This document shows positions 44,605 to 55,574 of a stretch of 64,000 nucleotides of DNA, piece after piece. The position numbers and the translations under genes are program-made. Position 1 is the first letter of the stretch. Each line of letters starts with the position of its first letter. The notes beneath the pieces were generated by a model. That model saw only the letters and a program-made list of their open reading frames with translations. It had not been told where the DNA came from and searched no databases. Source of the stretch: Pararge aegeria (taxonomy: Eukaryota > Arthropoda > Insecta > Lepidoptera > Nymphalidae); assembly GCF_905163445.1 (NCBI RefSeq), contig NC_053202.1:1364001-1428000 (forward strand). Direction: 5' to 3'.

Positions 44605-44755
44605 TCATGGCTTAGAGTTCTCTACAATGTTCTCAAAGGTGTGTCAAGTCCACCAAACCCCACTGGGCCATCGTGGTGGACTACGGCCTTAACCCCTTCT
44701 CGATGTGGGAGGAGACCCGTGCCCTGTACTGGGCTGGCAATGGGTCATGAACATA
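44605..44755 (+). mobile_element. SINE family 2, 3' half
   Basis: AGAGTTCTCTACAATGTTCT, CCACTGGGCCATCGTGGTGG and GAGGAGACCCGTGCCCTGTA. It is nearly the exact inverse of 44235-44360. Confidence 0.8.
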
Positions 44756-44854
44756 AATATCTGGCAAATATTAAATTATATTTATCAAAAGTTTAATTAT
44801 TTACCCACTTTTGAAATTTACTGTAACACAGTACTTTTTTGTAGGATAGTATAC

Positions 44855-44955
44855 AAATTGTACTCTCTTGCTCTATGTTTATATATATGTTACTACTTTT
44901 ATCTTTGGTGTACAAATTACAATAATAGTGTATTCATTCATTCATTCATAGTACA
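44855..44955 (+). mobile_element. LINE 3' end with (ATTC)n tail
   Basis: CAAATTGTACTCTCTTGCTC, TTTATCTTTGGTGTACAAAT and AGTGTATTCATTCATTCATT. Confidence 0.65.
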
Positions 44956-45354
44956 GTATATTATTATTTAATATGAAAACTTGTAGTTCTTGCAGTTTTG
45001 TAAACTAAAGCTTTATTGATTAACATTCTTTACGCAAAAACCTTTAAAGCAGAGCTCAGTGCCAAATTCCACAGTCCATACAGCCTTTCCACTTTTTAGG
45101 TCAATTAAAAAGTAGGGAACAGAAATATGGGTTAGGTTATTAATAGAGTCGACTAGCAAAGCTCGCATGTAGATTATACAACGTGTTACAGAATTACGAA
45201 ATAATATTGAAGGATGCGTAAGTATATTTCATAAGGAAATCATCCTGTATAAATATTGAATCGAATGAAGCATATTTAATTTTCTATACAAACGAATTCA
45301 AAATACTCTAACAATACAATCTGTTTCGTCTATCAACTATTAATTATATAAAAA

Positions 45355-45760
45355 AAAGTCCTAGACCGCATCATCACTTACCACGCCGGAGAGCAACCAA
45401 TTAACTCCGGCCTCCATGAGTTGTAGGCCCGTGGCGAATTAAAGGGGAAGTTTGTCACCCAACTAATGACAGGCCTAAGAAGGTGGCGTGACGTGTAGCG
45501 CACGCCTCTCTGGAGGATTTGGCAGTGATCAGGCCATTGAAGATAGGACCCGCCATGCACTGGGGGGGTGAAAACCTTGGCGAGAGTGCGGTGAATACGC
45601 AAGTGAACCCCGTGCTCTCACTTACAGGTCTATCAAGGGACACACAGAGTTTTTAGTGGGTGCAAGTCCCACATAACTACTCCGTTTCCCCAACGGTGGT
45701 ATGCGTCAGGCATTAACTCTGTATAAAAAAAAAATCATCACTTACCAGCAGGCGATATTG
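45355..45760. repeat. Unclassified repeat, SINE-3-like ends
   Basis: Begins ACCGCATCATCACTTACCAC and closes with ATCATCACTTACCAGCAGGC and GTCAAGGGCTAACTTGTAG. The middle (GCCCGTGGCGAATTAAAGGG, GACCCGCCATGCACTGGGGG) is GC-rich and unrecognised; its minus frames of 62-74 codons have no domain. Confidence 0.45.
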
Positions 45761-46214
45761 TTGTCAAGGGCTAACTTGTAGTGGAATAAAAAACACACCA
45801 TTTACAATATCTCCCCTTTTTTTCTGTAGGTCTAACAGATGTTCCACTGAAAAAAAACGAATGTAAAATACTTTTACATCAGTTTTTTTAAATCTCCCTT
45901 CAATGCATCCGCTCGAACTTGTTGGACATTATTTATTGTTTAAAAAAAGTGTGAACTTCTAAAACTATAAAATCCAGCCAGTCATTAATCTAAACTAAAA
46001 CGAACGAAGTAAGTAAAAGAAAAGAGAAGTAAAAGAACTTTCTTAGTCCATTTATTCCGGTTACTTTAAAACAAAATAGAGTTAACTTAAATCGAATATA
46101 CGTATTTACCTACTATTCTCTTTTCTCTTGCGTTGATGAAAAAACATTTATTTAAAGTACTAGCTTTTACCCGGGTCATCGTCTGCGTCGCCTTCAGAAT
46201 TGGGTTTACAGCTT

Positions 46215-46465
46215 CACTAAATAAATAAATAAATAAATATACTTCGACAATACACATGTCGCCATCTAGCCCCAAAGTAAGCGTAGCTTGTGTTATTGGT
46301 ACTAAGATGACTGATGAATATTTTTATGAATAATATACATATAAACACTCAGACACTGAAAAACATTTATCTTCATCACACAAACCTTTTTCAGTTGTGG
46401 CAATCGAACCCAAAGCCTTTGGTTTAGAAAGCAGGGTCACTATCCACTGCGCCAGTCGGCTGTCA
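46215..46465 (-). mobile_element. SINE family 1, full length
   Basis: The plus strand starts ATAAATAAATAAATAAATAT and runs via TCTAGCCCCAAAGTAAGCGT and AGTTGTGGCAATCGAACCCA to CTGCGCCAGTCGGCTGTCA. Confidence 0.8.
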
Positions 46466-46610
46466 AAGAATTGCTGAGTTTCTTGCCGGCTTCTTCTCGG
46501 TATAATCTGCCTTCCGAACCGGCTGTAGAGTTACTACAAACAAACAGACTTGATGATTCAAAAGTTATTTTAGGCCTACTTTAGGTAAATTAATATTGAA
46601 TTTTGACATT
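46466..46610 (+). mobile_element. LINE family B tail
   Basis: TTGCTGAGTTTCTTGCCGGC, CCTTCCGAACCGGCTGTAGA and TTTTAGGCCTACTTTAGGTA. Confidence 0.75.
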
Positions 46611-46636
46611 ACTTCTCATTGAAAAGGCAAATGACT

Positions 46637-46850
46637 AAGCAAGCAAAAGGCAAACTTTAGATTTTCTTTTTCGTCTGTTGAACCTTAAACAGCCTAAGCC
46701 AAAAAGCCTGAACAAGCAAAAGCCAAAGTATAGGTTTCCTTTGTCGTATATGGAATTCTAAAAAGCTCAGGCCTAAAAGCCTAAGCAAGCAAAATCCAAA
46801 GTTTAGGTTTTCTTTTTTGTCTGTGGAACCCTAAAGAACACTAAAAACTT
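46637..46850. repeat. Tandem repeat, three units of about 73 bp
   Basis: Units start at AAGCAAGCAAAAGGCAAACT (46637), AACAAGCAAAAGCCAAAGTA (46711) and AAGCAAGCAAAATCCAAAGT (46783). Each continues with a TTTAG/TATAG step, a CTTT run, a GTCTGT or GTCGTAT step and GAACC/GAATTC. Confidence 0.75.
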
Positions 46851-47082
46851 AAAACCATATCAAAATGAATGTTACCTACAGCTCGCGAAGCAATATTTGC
46901 AACTTCATAGCAACACAGCTCCTAAAAATTATGCCAAATACATATTACAAAATTTCGCAAGCTGTTGGAAGCCGGATAACAATGTTTTCTAACGTCTCGC
47001 GAGATTATGCGCCCGTACATCTATCTGCAATGTAAGCGCGAGTGTGTCTGTTTTGAGGAAAACGAATTTGTATCTGTAACTC

Positions 47083-47730
47083 AAAGTCAAATTCAAATAT
47101 TTCTTTATTCAAATAGGCACATAGATGGCACTTTTGATGCGTACATTACATGTAAAATATGTCATAGAAATGAGTTGATGGCGATAACTAAATTCGTCAA
47201 CTTAAAACTAAAGCTACGAGGGTTCCTAACGCGCCCTGGTCTAAGAAGAAGCCCACAACAAACTTAGCCGATTGTTGTTTTTTACAGTTTTTGTTAGAGC
47301 AATAATTTACACCCAAGCATTTTTATTTTATTTTCTATAATTTTACGTTTAATACAAACTTCGAACTTTTTAAGATATCAACTGGTATTTTATTGTAAAA
47401 TTGTATACAATTTCCTTAAAATGAATTACCTACTTATATAATGTAGTCTAGTTTATTGCACTGCGAGTTTATTTTTGCTTCTAATGTTTAAATTATTGCA
47501 GTAAAATTTTCTCTTAAATTTAGATATATTTTTGTGTACATACTTTAAATTTTCGAACATGTATTGGCTAAAAACTGTCATTATCTTAACATCTTTAAAT
47601 TTATCTCTCGGACCCATTTTATAAATCGCACGAACATCTCTCTTCTGCAGCACAAAAATAGTGCCAATATCAGCAGCATTACCCCATAGTAAAATTCCAC
47701 ATGACATAACACTGTGAAAGTATATTAGTG
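47083..47730 (-). mobile_element. LINE family A, 5'-truncated, longest coding remnant
   Basis: The minus frame 47453-47707 encodes MSCGILLWGNAADIGTIFVL, QKRDVRAIYKMGPRDKFKDV and FENLKYVHKNISKFKRKFYC. The plus-strand left end has CAAAGTCAAATTCAAATATT and TTTATTCAAATAGGCACATA. The polymerase is truncated and internally shortened. Confidence 0.8.
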
Positions 47731-47734
47731 GTAG

Positions 47735-48890
47735 CCCACTGGTCTAAGACTAAAATTTATTGAAATTATAAGTATGAGAATTATTAGGGTATACTTTTTT
47801 AATAACAGATTTCACCAAGGCTTCTTTCAAACAAATTATAATACAAAGAATGATTTAAAAGAAGCATAATATAATCCCGTGTGTGTCAAATACATGGAAG
47901 TGATGTATTGGTAATTTTTTATTTATTACTTTATTTTTTTTATTTTTTTTACACGTCACAAATTCTTTATTAATAAACCAACGAAAAATACATTTTTCTA
48001 GGGAAATAATAATTTTAAACTAAAATTAATAATTACATTAATATAAGCCGTCTAACTGTTCACTTATGGGCATGGTACCCAAAATGCTGGCGCTATTGCC
48101 CCTTTGCCCCCTATTACTTTAATGTATGTTTTATGTATAATTAAAAAAAAAATTAGCATTCTGCACTATCTAAAGTATCTATCACTATAAGTATATCTAT
48201 AAGTGTGGGAATTTTCATAATACTCCGTCCGCGCAATTTTCGTGAAAAGGGGTACAACATTTTTGCTTCATTTATTAATGTATAGATTTATTTGGAAAAG
48301 CAACGCTCTGGTTTCATCTCTAGCAAGACTAAATAAGTAGCTATAAAATAAAAACTTTTGCCAAAGTTTTAATTTTATTGACTTTTATATTTTAAAACCT
48401 GCCCACGTTTATCTATACTTTAAACCCTGGTTTACAGTATAAATAAACGGTTGATATGATAATGACGATGAATCAATCAAACCTAGGAAGCGATAAACGG
48501 AAGACCATGCTTATCAATAACAAGATAACCTAATTTTGTATATACCTAATTTTCGTGCATTAAAGCTAGCGGGTAAAGTCAGATCAATAGCACAGTACGC
48601 GGTGCGGTTTCCGTATAGCTATCAGTGTTGGTTGTCAAGTTAGAATAAACTTGTTGGTGCAGATTTCAATTTCGCGCTGCTCTCCTGGGACACCTCGCAG
48701 GGTTGCCGCATGCAAATGTATTTTTCTTTTGAAATAGAACTTCTTCATCGGCGTTGAAAAAAAAATTCTGGAACATTTTTCGCTTACGCGTCACATTTTG
48801 CCGTTACACGCCATCTTTTTCTGTGACCCCTAATTTTTTGTAAGTTATGTGCGTTTTAAGTCATTAAAATATAAGCAATTGAATTTTAAT
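47735..48890. other. Intergenic stretch, mostly AT-rich
   Basis: A LINE-like piece lies at 48290-48350. No coding region was recognised. Confidence 0.35.
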
Positions 48891-48895
48891 TCGAA

Positions 48896-49200
48896 TCTTA
48901 TACTAATATATAAAGCTGAAGAGTATGTTTGTTTACTTGCACGCGATGATCTCAGGAACTAGAAGTCCGGTTCGAAAAATTCTTTCAGTGTTGGATAGGC
49001 TATTTATTAAGGAAGGTTAGGTTATATATCATCATGCTACGACCAATAGGAGCATAGTTCCAATGAAGAATTCAAAATCGTGTTTTTTTTTCCTTTTGAG
49101 AGCTTCTGGCGTGCGCTGCGTAAACGTTTAAAGTTTCGATAAAAACATATATGACAAAGTTGTTCGGTGATAACCTATTGGCTAGTGCTTCAGACTCCCT
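48896..49200 (+). mobile_element. Helitron-like fragment
   Basis: TCTTATACTAATATATAAAG after an A, then CACGCGATGATCTCAGGAAC, GAAAAATTCTTTCAGTGTTG and TCTGGCGTGCGCTGCGTAAA. The CTAG end was not found. Confidence 0.55.
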
Positions 49201-49834
49201 TTGGGAACTGATCTATCTGCAATTTGATCGCAAGTAAGGTTTTATTTATCTATATTTATATCTGGGTTTATCTGCATTTACATTTGCATTAGAATTAAAA
49301 AAAGGTACAATTTAAAAATTACTAATAATAAATATAATTTAAATACAATTTAAAGACGTTTAAGATTTTATTTAGTTTTACGTAGTTTATTTTAGGTTAT
49401 ATTTATAAAACAAATATTTTTGTGAATAAATTTGTTTCATATTTAAAAATACAATGTTGGTGGGACAGTTATTATTAACTTATCATATGTTGACATAATA
49501 ATTGATCCTAACAATTTCGATACAGAAAATTAGTAAATTGAAAAATTGATTATTCAAATTCAATTTTAAATTCAAATTGCAAGAATTCATTTTTCAAATA
49601 CACAAAGTTTGACAGCCCTCGCCGCAAATGCAGCGAGTCGCGCCGCTGTAGGATGATAAGGAGTTTCTGATGACATTTCACCTACGGCATGTCATAATGT
49701 CTTTATCATTTCCACTCTCACTAGCTCACACCCCGGTTCCGCCTACGAATTCTGGTTGATATGCGTTCACATTAGCAGCAGAATCTAAAAAAAAAACATA
49801 CCGTTTTAGATTTAATTAAACATACTGACTGTTG

Positions 49835-50015
49835 CCGCTCGTTCTTGGTCCGCGTTTTTTAAGATTTTTTACAAATACCATAAAAGAATTGCACATCTTA
49901 CTCTCCGTTCTTTAAACTAAATTTATCCTAAATATCAAGTTGATGGGTCTCTTAGGGCGTGAAGGAAGGACAAACAAACAAATATATTTGAGCATTTATT
50001 ATATTAGTAAGGAAG
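49835..50015 (-). mobile_element. Helitron-like fragment
   Basis: On plus: ACTGACTGTTGCCGCTCGTT, CTTGGTCCGCG, then GGACAAACAAACAAATATAT and TTATATTAGTAAGGA, the reverse of the usual order. The terminal CTAG has become CTGA. Confidence 0.5.
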
Positions 50016-50059
50016 CAAGGATATTCGCAAAGCAAAAACACTATATTTTACAAAATCTA

Positions 50060-50370
50060 CTAGTGAATGCCCGTGATTTTGTCTGAGTATAATTTTTTAT
50101 GCGGAAATAATTTTGGGAACTACTAAAGACAAACAATTCTTCCGTACATTATCTTTGTCTAACTCCAAAGAGTTTTGCAGCGCATAGAAGATAGCTCTCA
50201 GATCGCAGAATTATTTCCAACTTTCTTGTCAATTTTTCTTTTATTTAGGTTAAATATATTTATAAATTTATAGCCTTCGTGTTATTCTGATGTTTAAAGT
50301 ATTTTCCTGTGCTGTTTATTGAAATCGATTCAGTGGTTTTGTGTGTAGGAGTACAAAACAAATATTACTT
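50060..50370 (-). mobile_element. Helitron-like element
   Basis: CTAGTGAATGCCCGTGATTT (3' end reversed) at 50060, TTGTCTGAGTATAA, and GATTCAGTGGTTTTGTGTGT with GAGTACAAAACAAATATT at the other end. Confidence 0.55.
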
Positions 50371-50374
50371 TTTT

Positions 50375-50665
50375 CCTCTGCAAGTTAGACCTTGACTGAA
50401 ATCTTAACAGATAAGTGATGATGCAGTCTAAGATGGTAGCGGGCTAACCTGATTGATAGGAGTATGGTAGTTATTACCCCTAGGATTACCCCTAATCGGT
50501 TTTCAAGCGACATCGTACCGGAACGCTTGCCTTTGTTGGTGGGTACCAATCTAGCCACGATCTAATTCAGAGAAAATTCAGAAATCATTAAATCCGGCGA
50601 TCGAACCCGGACCTCCTACTTATAGCACCGCAGTGCTTAGGTACTACTGCACCAGGGTGGTTGTT
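50375..50665 (-). mobile_element. tRNA-related SINE, family 3, full length
   Basis: The reverse strand begins with CCTGGTGCAGTAGTACCTAA and GTCCGGGTTCGATCGCCGGA (A and B boxes), then AAGCGTTCCGGTACGATGTC, and ends CAAGGTCTAACTTGCAGAGG. Confidence 0.75.
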
Positions 50666-50867
50666 ATATTCAAATATCCTTACAAACTTTGACGTTTATA
50701 ATTTTTACACAATAGCCAACGACTTATTGGAGGAAACAACCCATAACAATTGGCTTGCATTACCAGCTTGGTATAGATTTGAGTCATACCTTTGTGAGAG
50801 TGATTCGTTCCTCAAACGATAACAAAGTGGTTTTGAGCTTACTTCTTACGATTACAGTCAAAATTCA

Positions 50868-51140
50868 AAATTCAAAATTCAAAATTCATTTATTTCAAGT
50901 AGGCCTAATATAAGCACTTTTGAAACGTCAAGTCTGTCTGTTTGTAGTGATTCTACCACCGGTTCGGAAGGCAGATTCTACCGAAAAGAAGCCGGCAAGA
51001 AACTCAGCAGTTGCTCTTTTCCAACGTCAACAATTTACATTTTGCATTTTTAACATTCATTTTTCTATCTTGTGAGAGCTGAAAGCGGAGCCGGATGCTT
51101 CCAAGCAACCTTGTCATTAAAAAATTCATCAATTGTATAG
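50868..51140 (-). mobile_element. LINE family B, 5'-truncated
   Basis: Plus: AAAATTCAAAATTCATTTAT, AAGTAGGCCTAATATAAGCA, CTACCACCGGTTCGGAAGGC, AAGAAACTCAGCAGTTGCTC, CAACCTTGTCATTAAAAAAT. Confidence 0.8.
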
Positions 51141-52320
51141 TCTGTGAAAGTGTTGGAGGTATTTGGTTATTAGTGCTGATAACTGTATATAACTTGATCA
51201 TTGTAGGGAGCGCATCGTTATTTACCAAAATGAGGAATTTCTTGGCGCAATTTGAAGATTCGAAAACAAAATTTTGGTCACTAGTTGAATCTCTTAACAA
51301 ATAGAAACGAGACAGTTTAGAGTGTTAGACGGTAAACACTATTGGATGAAAAAAGATAATCGAAATCGGTTTAGTCTCGATCTTTTTTTAAGGCGGTTAA
51401 ATATTAAGGTCAGCGGTTTTTAAAATTTATTTTAACACGTCTATTTATAAAAATGTATATATCTAATTAGTAGGTTCATGTTTGGCGTGACAACTGTAAT
51501 ACTGTAATTATAATATACTCTGACTTTATGAGTTTTTTGCCTTGCGTCTAATTTATTATCAAGCTTTTTTAAAACAAATATAGCGTGTTAATTAATTTTA
51601 TTGCAGGCTTGCCCTGATAATAATATGTAAAAATAAAAAAAAATCCTTTTTTCAAGTGTGTTTATTGCCTTTGTTTCTAGTTTATATCATAAATTAACTG
51701 TTCTGCTCAATGCTTTTAAAATTTCTACTTTTCTAAGAAGTAAAGTAACTGTACTTTTTCGGTAATGTTTAGTCTATCTAATAAGATGGATTGTTATATG
51801 TATTAAGTTACTCCTATGTAATTACTGTTTTTGCCAAAATATAAAATAGGAAAAAAAACGTGCGCCTTTACGCGCTTGAAGTAAAACGTTCATTATTATG
51901 TATTGATGAAAGCGTAAAATGTTCCTGGGAATACGCAATTTCATTTAATATTCACTATTTCATTTTATATTCTATTTAAAATTCAATATAACTTTCACAT
52001 TTTATAAATATTTTCATTCGTTAAATAGAATAATTGAGAGTAGAAAATTGTAGGTTAGATCAGCACATGTCAATATAACCTTGTCATTGAATATTATAGA
52101 ATGTCGCCATCGTCAGAAATTTTTATTCTGCACGCTTCTTGACTTATACGCCAGCTAGTGACAAATATCATAATCAATTAGGATTATTTATTTCCAATGT
52201 TTTCAATTGTGAATAGCAGGGTGAATAAAAATACAATAGTTTAAAAAAAAACTGCTAAGTTTTTTAAAGTAGCGACCAGCCCATAGTTAGCGACCATGTT
52301 TTGGAGCCATAGGTCATCAT
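51141..52320. other. Intergenic stretch
   Basis: AT-rich; no coding region or known repeat was recognised. The 98-codon minus frame at 51004-51300 is partly LINE B and partly unsupported. Confidence 0.35.
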
Positions 52321-52324
52321 CATT

Positions 52325-52430
52325 ATATTTGTGTGTATTGTTCATAAAAATATCTATCAGCTATCCATAACACAAACTACGCTTGCTTTGGGGCTAGATG
52401 CCGAAGTGTATTGCCGTAGTATATTAATAT
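52325..52430 (+). mobile_element. SINE family 1, 3' part
   Basis: GTGTGTATTGTTCATAAAAA, CATAACACAAACTACGCTTG and CTTTGGGGCTAGATGCCGAA. Confidence 0.7.
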
Positions 52431-52436
52431 TTAGTT

Positions 52437-52725
52437 GTTTTTTTTTGGCAAACGAGCAAGTGGGTCACCTTATGTTAAGTGATCACCGCCGTCCATAATC
52501 ATTTGCAGCACCAGAGGAACCACCGATGCGTTGCCGGCTTTTAAGGAATTTGTTTATCCGCCCCTTGAATAACCCTAGATTGTATTTTTGAGGAAACACA
52601 TCAGAAGGGAGATTGTTCCATAATTTGCAAGTGCACAGTAGAAATGTTGTGGTGCTTTGAGTCAAGGTGTTCTTGACGTTTTTTTTCAAAGGTTTTACAT
52701 TTGTCACTTACCGTTTTGCGCCATG
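52437..52725 (-). pseudogene. CR1-like LINE remnant, C-terminal end
   Basis: The minus frame 52483-52707 reads STTTFLLCTCKLWNNLPSDV, FPQKYNLGLFKGRINKFLKS and RQRIGGSSGAANDYG, which matches the LWNxLPxxVFPxxYxLxxFKxxVNxxL end typical of CR1-like LINEs. The 3' end on this strand runs into the T-rich stretch at 52437. Confidence 0.75.
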
Positions 52726-52842
52726 TCAAAGCATCTTCTGCGATCACCAATCAGTCTGCCCAACGTGATGATTCCAGCAAACCCCCTTTTTGTGGGAGGC
52801 CTTTAGTCCAGCAGTGGACTATTATAGGCTATTGGTTGATAG

Positions 52843-53620
52843 ATAAATCTTCAATCACACAGTAGCGTAGATTTAAAGCGATTGAGTGCTGAGCCTACAG
52901 TGAACCCGGCGCTCGTATCAAGCGCTTTAAAGCGCAGATTTGGATCGCATTTATTTCCACAATCGTCCGTAAAGGAGCTTTGGCGAGATTTGAAGCGCTG
53001 CCAGTTTATTTCACCGACTTCCCAAAGATTTTCTTAGTTTTTTTAAAGTTTTTCTTCGAAAACCTATCCTAAACATATAATAAACGTGAGAGTTTGTGTG
53101 AAAATTATTTGGCTCTTAAATCAATATTTCACTTTGACTTTAATCCTATTGCCAAAATGTTTGTAGTTGTGTGAAAGCATCTTAGTTCCAAACAGTAACT
53201 TGTAATTAACGGAAACTTGCACGAAGATTCGCTACCGTCCGCATACACGTTTGACAAACAAAATAATATTTTGTAGATAGGCCAAGAGGCCGCCGTCATA
53301 TTTCGTATAGAGTTAGTGACGGTTTAATAACCGTTCACGAATTGCAATGGCTGCACTTAAAACGCCGCACACTAGCCGATCTTTGATCAGTTCGTTACGT
53401 TTCTTTTTGTTTTGAATTATTTTTTTGGGTAGGCAATCGGTTTCTCTTACCACTAGGTGGGCCATCTGATTGGTCCTTGAATTCTTACTATAAGAAAAAT
53501 AACTTACTGATATTAAAGTCACATAGATTTAAACTTAACTCAATAATAATTTCCATGCCAAGCTGGCTTGGTACAGTTAAGATCATCATGTTTTTGTAGC
53601 ACTTATTTTACCTGCACCTA
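52843..53620. other. Intergenic stretch
   Basis: The part 52880-53000 has GCGCTTTAAAGCG-type short palindromes (AAGCGCTTTAAAGCGCAGAT). No gene recognised. Confidence 0.35.
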
Positions 53621-53759
53621 CCTTGCCCTCGGGAATCGAATCCTTCCTAAACTCACGGAGTTCACAGTTGCGCCAGGGTGGTTTCGAAGATGTTTAAGAT
53701 TTCTATTAATTTTATTTTAGTTGATGGGTTATTTTTTTTAATAAATAATATCGAATTGA

Positions 53760-54100
53760 ATTTAATTCCTGATTTGATCATGTAGAGATACTCCCAACAT
53801 TGTTCTCTCCATCACCCGTTGAGTGACTCTGAGCCTTCTTAGGTCATCACAGGCAACACGCACTGTTCAAATACTTTGGTCTCCAGGCACTGAGGTGGTC
53901 GAAAAGATGTCTCGAAGTTTCCCGAACGCGGCCCATCCGAGTTGGATTCGGCGGTGTACCTCTTTCTCAAAATTTGACCTAGCTAACTGGATCATTTCTT
54001 CCGGGTATATACTGCAGAGCCCTCAACTATTACTGGGGTCGAGCGGAATTTCAGTCTCCTCAGGAATGAAGAGATCCGTTGAGGAACCCTAGTTACCGAC
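53760..54100 (-). pseudogene. RTE-type LINE remnant, minus part of an inverted pair
   Basis: Plus strand CTCTCCATCACCCGTTGAGT with GACTCTGAGCCTTCTTAG is the reverse of the RRLRVTQ-coding part. It continues upstream in the polymerase (TCACAGGCAACACGCACTGT, GGTCGAAAAGATGTCTCGAA) and further toward 54060. Confidence 0.7.
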
Positions 54101-54375
54101 GTAGCTCAGCTAGTCCCAAAGCTGAAGTGGAAATGGGCAGGGCACATAGCTCGGAGAACCGATGCACATTGGGGTTCCAAGGTGCTGGAATGGGGACCCC
54201 TAACAGGTACACGCAGCGTTGGTTGGCCCCCAACGAGGTGGACAGACGACATTAAACGAGTCGTCGGGAGCCGCTGGAATAAAGCGGCCCAGGACCGTGG
54301 ATTTTGGAACTCCCTACAAAAGACCTATGTCTTGTCCAGCAGTGGACTGCAATCGGTTGAAGTGATGATAATGAG
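54085..54375 (+). pseudogene. RTE-type LINE remnant, plus part
   Basis: GAACCCTAGTTACCGACGTA, AAGTGGAAATGGGCAGGGCA, ACGAGGTGGACAGACGACAT and TGGACTGCAATCGGTTGAAG match 11120-11400 with frameshifts. Confidence 0.8.
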
Positions 54376-55055
54376 ATGGAGATCATTGATGCATTAGCCA
54401 TGCCCTGGCCATGACCTGGGTCACTTATAGAGCATAAACCCACCTCGCTGCTTCTATACAGGTTAGTGGGCTTTAACGAGTACTGTCACAAGTTAGCCAT
54501 AATAATAACCTGGACAGGGGTCTTTACGTGCTCTCCGTTAGAAGTGGAATTGTGGAAGGTGTGTGGAAGGTTGAAGATGATGATGATGAATTTAAATCAG
54601 GTGAATGGTTTCTAAGTGCGAGCTCTCGCGCTCACCCCTTTCCCCCGGTGACGCCCCCCGTAGCAACCCCTCAGGTGGCTATCGGCAAGTGTCCGTCCGA
54701 AAAAGAAAAAGAAAGAATTCTGGTAAAGGTTGTTCCACTGTTGTCGGACGTCCAGCCCATACTGAGCCAGCTCGTGGCCTAAATTAACTAAGTCACTAAC
54801 TGGAATTCGGACGAGGTAAGTTGTGAACTTAGCGCATATCCAATTACCGACTTGCAGTGTGACTTACACACAGTTCACAGCTTCCAATTAAAAAGGTGCA
54901 CATTGTTCTCACTTGTACAATAACTGGATATCTAACATAGTTGCATTGAATTCGAAAAGTTCTGTAATAGTATTAATCAATAAGCGAATTATCAAATCAA
55001 TCAATTAATCATCAATCAATCAATAAATAGAAATCAAACAAATAAATCATAAAAG
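54376..55055. other. Intergenic stretch
   Basis: The part 54610-54780 is GC-richer with an 84-codon frame (54528-54782, GEWFLSASSRAHPFPPVTPP), probably decayed retroelement sequence. 55000-55060 holds AATCAATCAATAAAT-type simple sequence. Confidence 0.35.
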
Positions 55056-55059
55056 CAAC

Positions 55060-55135
55060 AAAATTCAAAATTCAATTATTTTAAGGCCCACTATACAAGC
55101 ACTTTTGAAACGTCCATTTATGTATCTAGAGATTC
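55060..55135 (-). mobile_element. LINE family B tail
   Basis: AAAATTCAAAATTCAATTAT, TATACAAGCACTTTTGAAAC and GAGATTCTACTTCTGAAATC. Confidence 0.65.
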
Positions 55136-55164
55136 TACTTCTGAAATCAATCATCATCAATCAT

Positions 55165-55425
55165 CAATACAGCTGGTTGGCGCAGTGTGCAGCGACCCTG
55201 CTTTCTGCATCTAAGGCCGTGGGTTCGATTCCCACAACTCAAAAATATTTGTGTGATGAACATTATTGTTTTCCAGTTTATTGGTGTTTATATGTATATT
55301 TTAAGTATTTATGTGTATTATATTCAATATTCAACAGTTATCTCAGTACCCATAACACAAGCTACGCTTACTTTGGGGCTAGAGGGCGGTGTGTGTATTG
55401 TCGTAGTATATTTATTTATTTATAA
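55165..55425 (+). mobile_element. SINE family 1, full length
   Basis: CAGCTGGTTGGCGCAGTGTG, GTGGGTTCGATTCCCACAAC, GTTTATATGTATATTTTAAG, ACAAGCTACGCTTACTTTGG and GTCGTAGTATATTTATTTAT. The second hammerhead-like element follows directly. Confidence 0.85.
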
Positions 55426-55426
55426 T

Positions 55427-55573
55427 ATCTCCTGAGGATGCTCCGGTTTCGGAGCGAAACGTGCGTAGAGAGTATATTGCCGAAGGTCTTTTTGGAGAAT
55501 AAGGATTGAAGAAATTATAAATGACACCATAAATATTCTCTTGCTTTGCGAAGTATAGCAAATTAAGCTTAAC
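55427..55573 (+). mobile_element. Truncated copy of the hammerhead-like element
   Basis: Shares with 27465-27610 the ribozyme-like core, GAATAAGGATTGAAGAAATT or its counterpart, and GTATAGCAAATTAAGCTTAA. The first ~96 bases of the full copy are missing; the copy begins almost at stem I. TTTATA is present on both sides. Confidence 0.65.
55428..55471 (+). ncRNA. Hammerhead ribozyme-like motif, copy 2
   Basis: CTGAGGA (55432-55438), T, stem II GCTCCG/CGGAGC (55440-55445 with 55450-55455), GAA (55456-55458), stem III ACG/CGT (55459-55461 with 55464-55466), A at 55467 before the predicted cut. Stem I is TCTC/GAGA, now four Watson-Crick pairs where copy 1 has a T-G. The core is identical to copy 1. 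Confidence 0.65.
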
Positions 55574-55574
55574 C

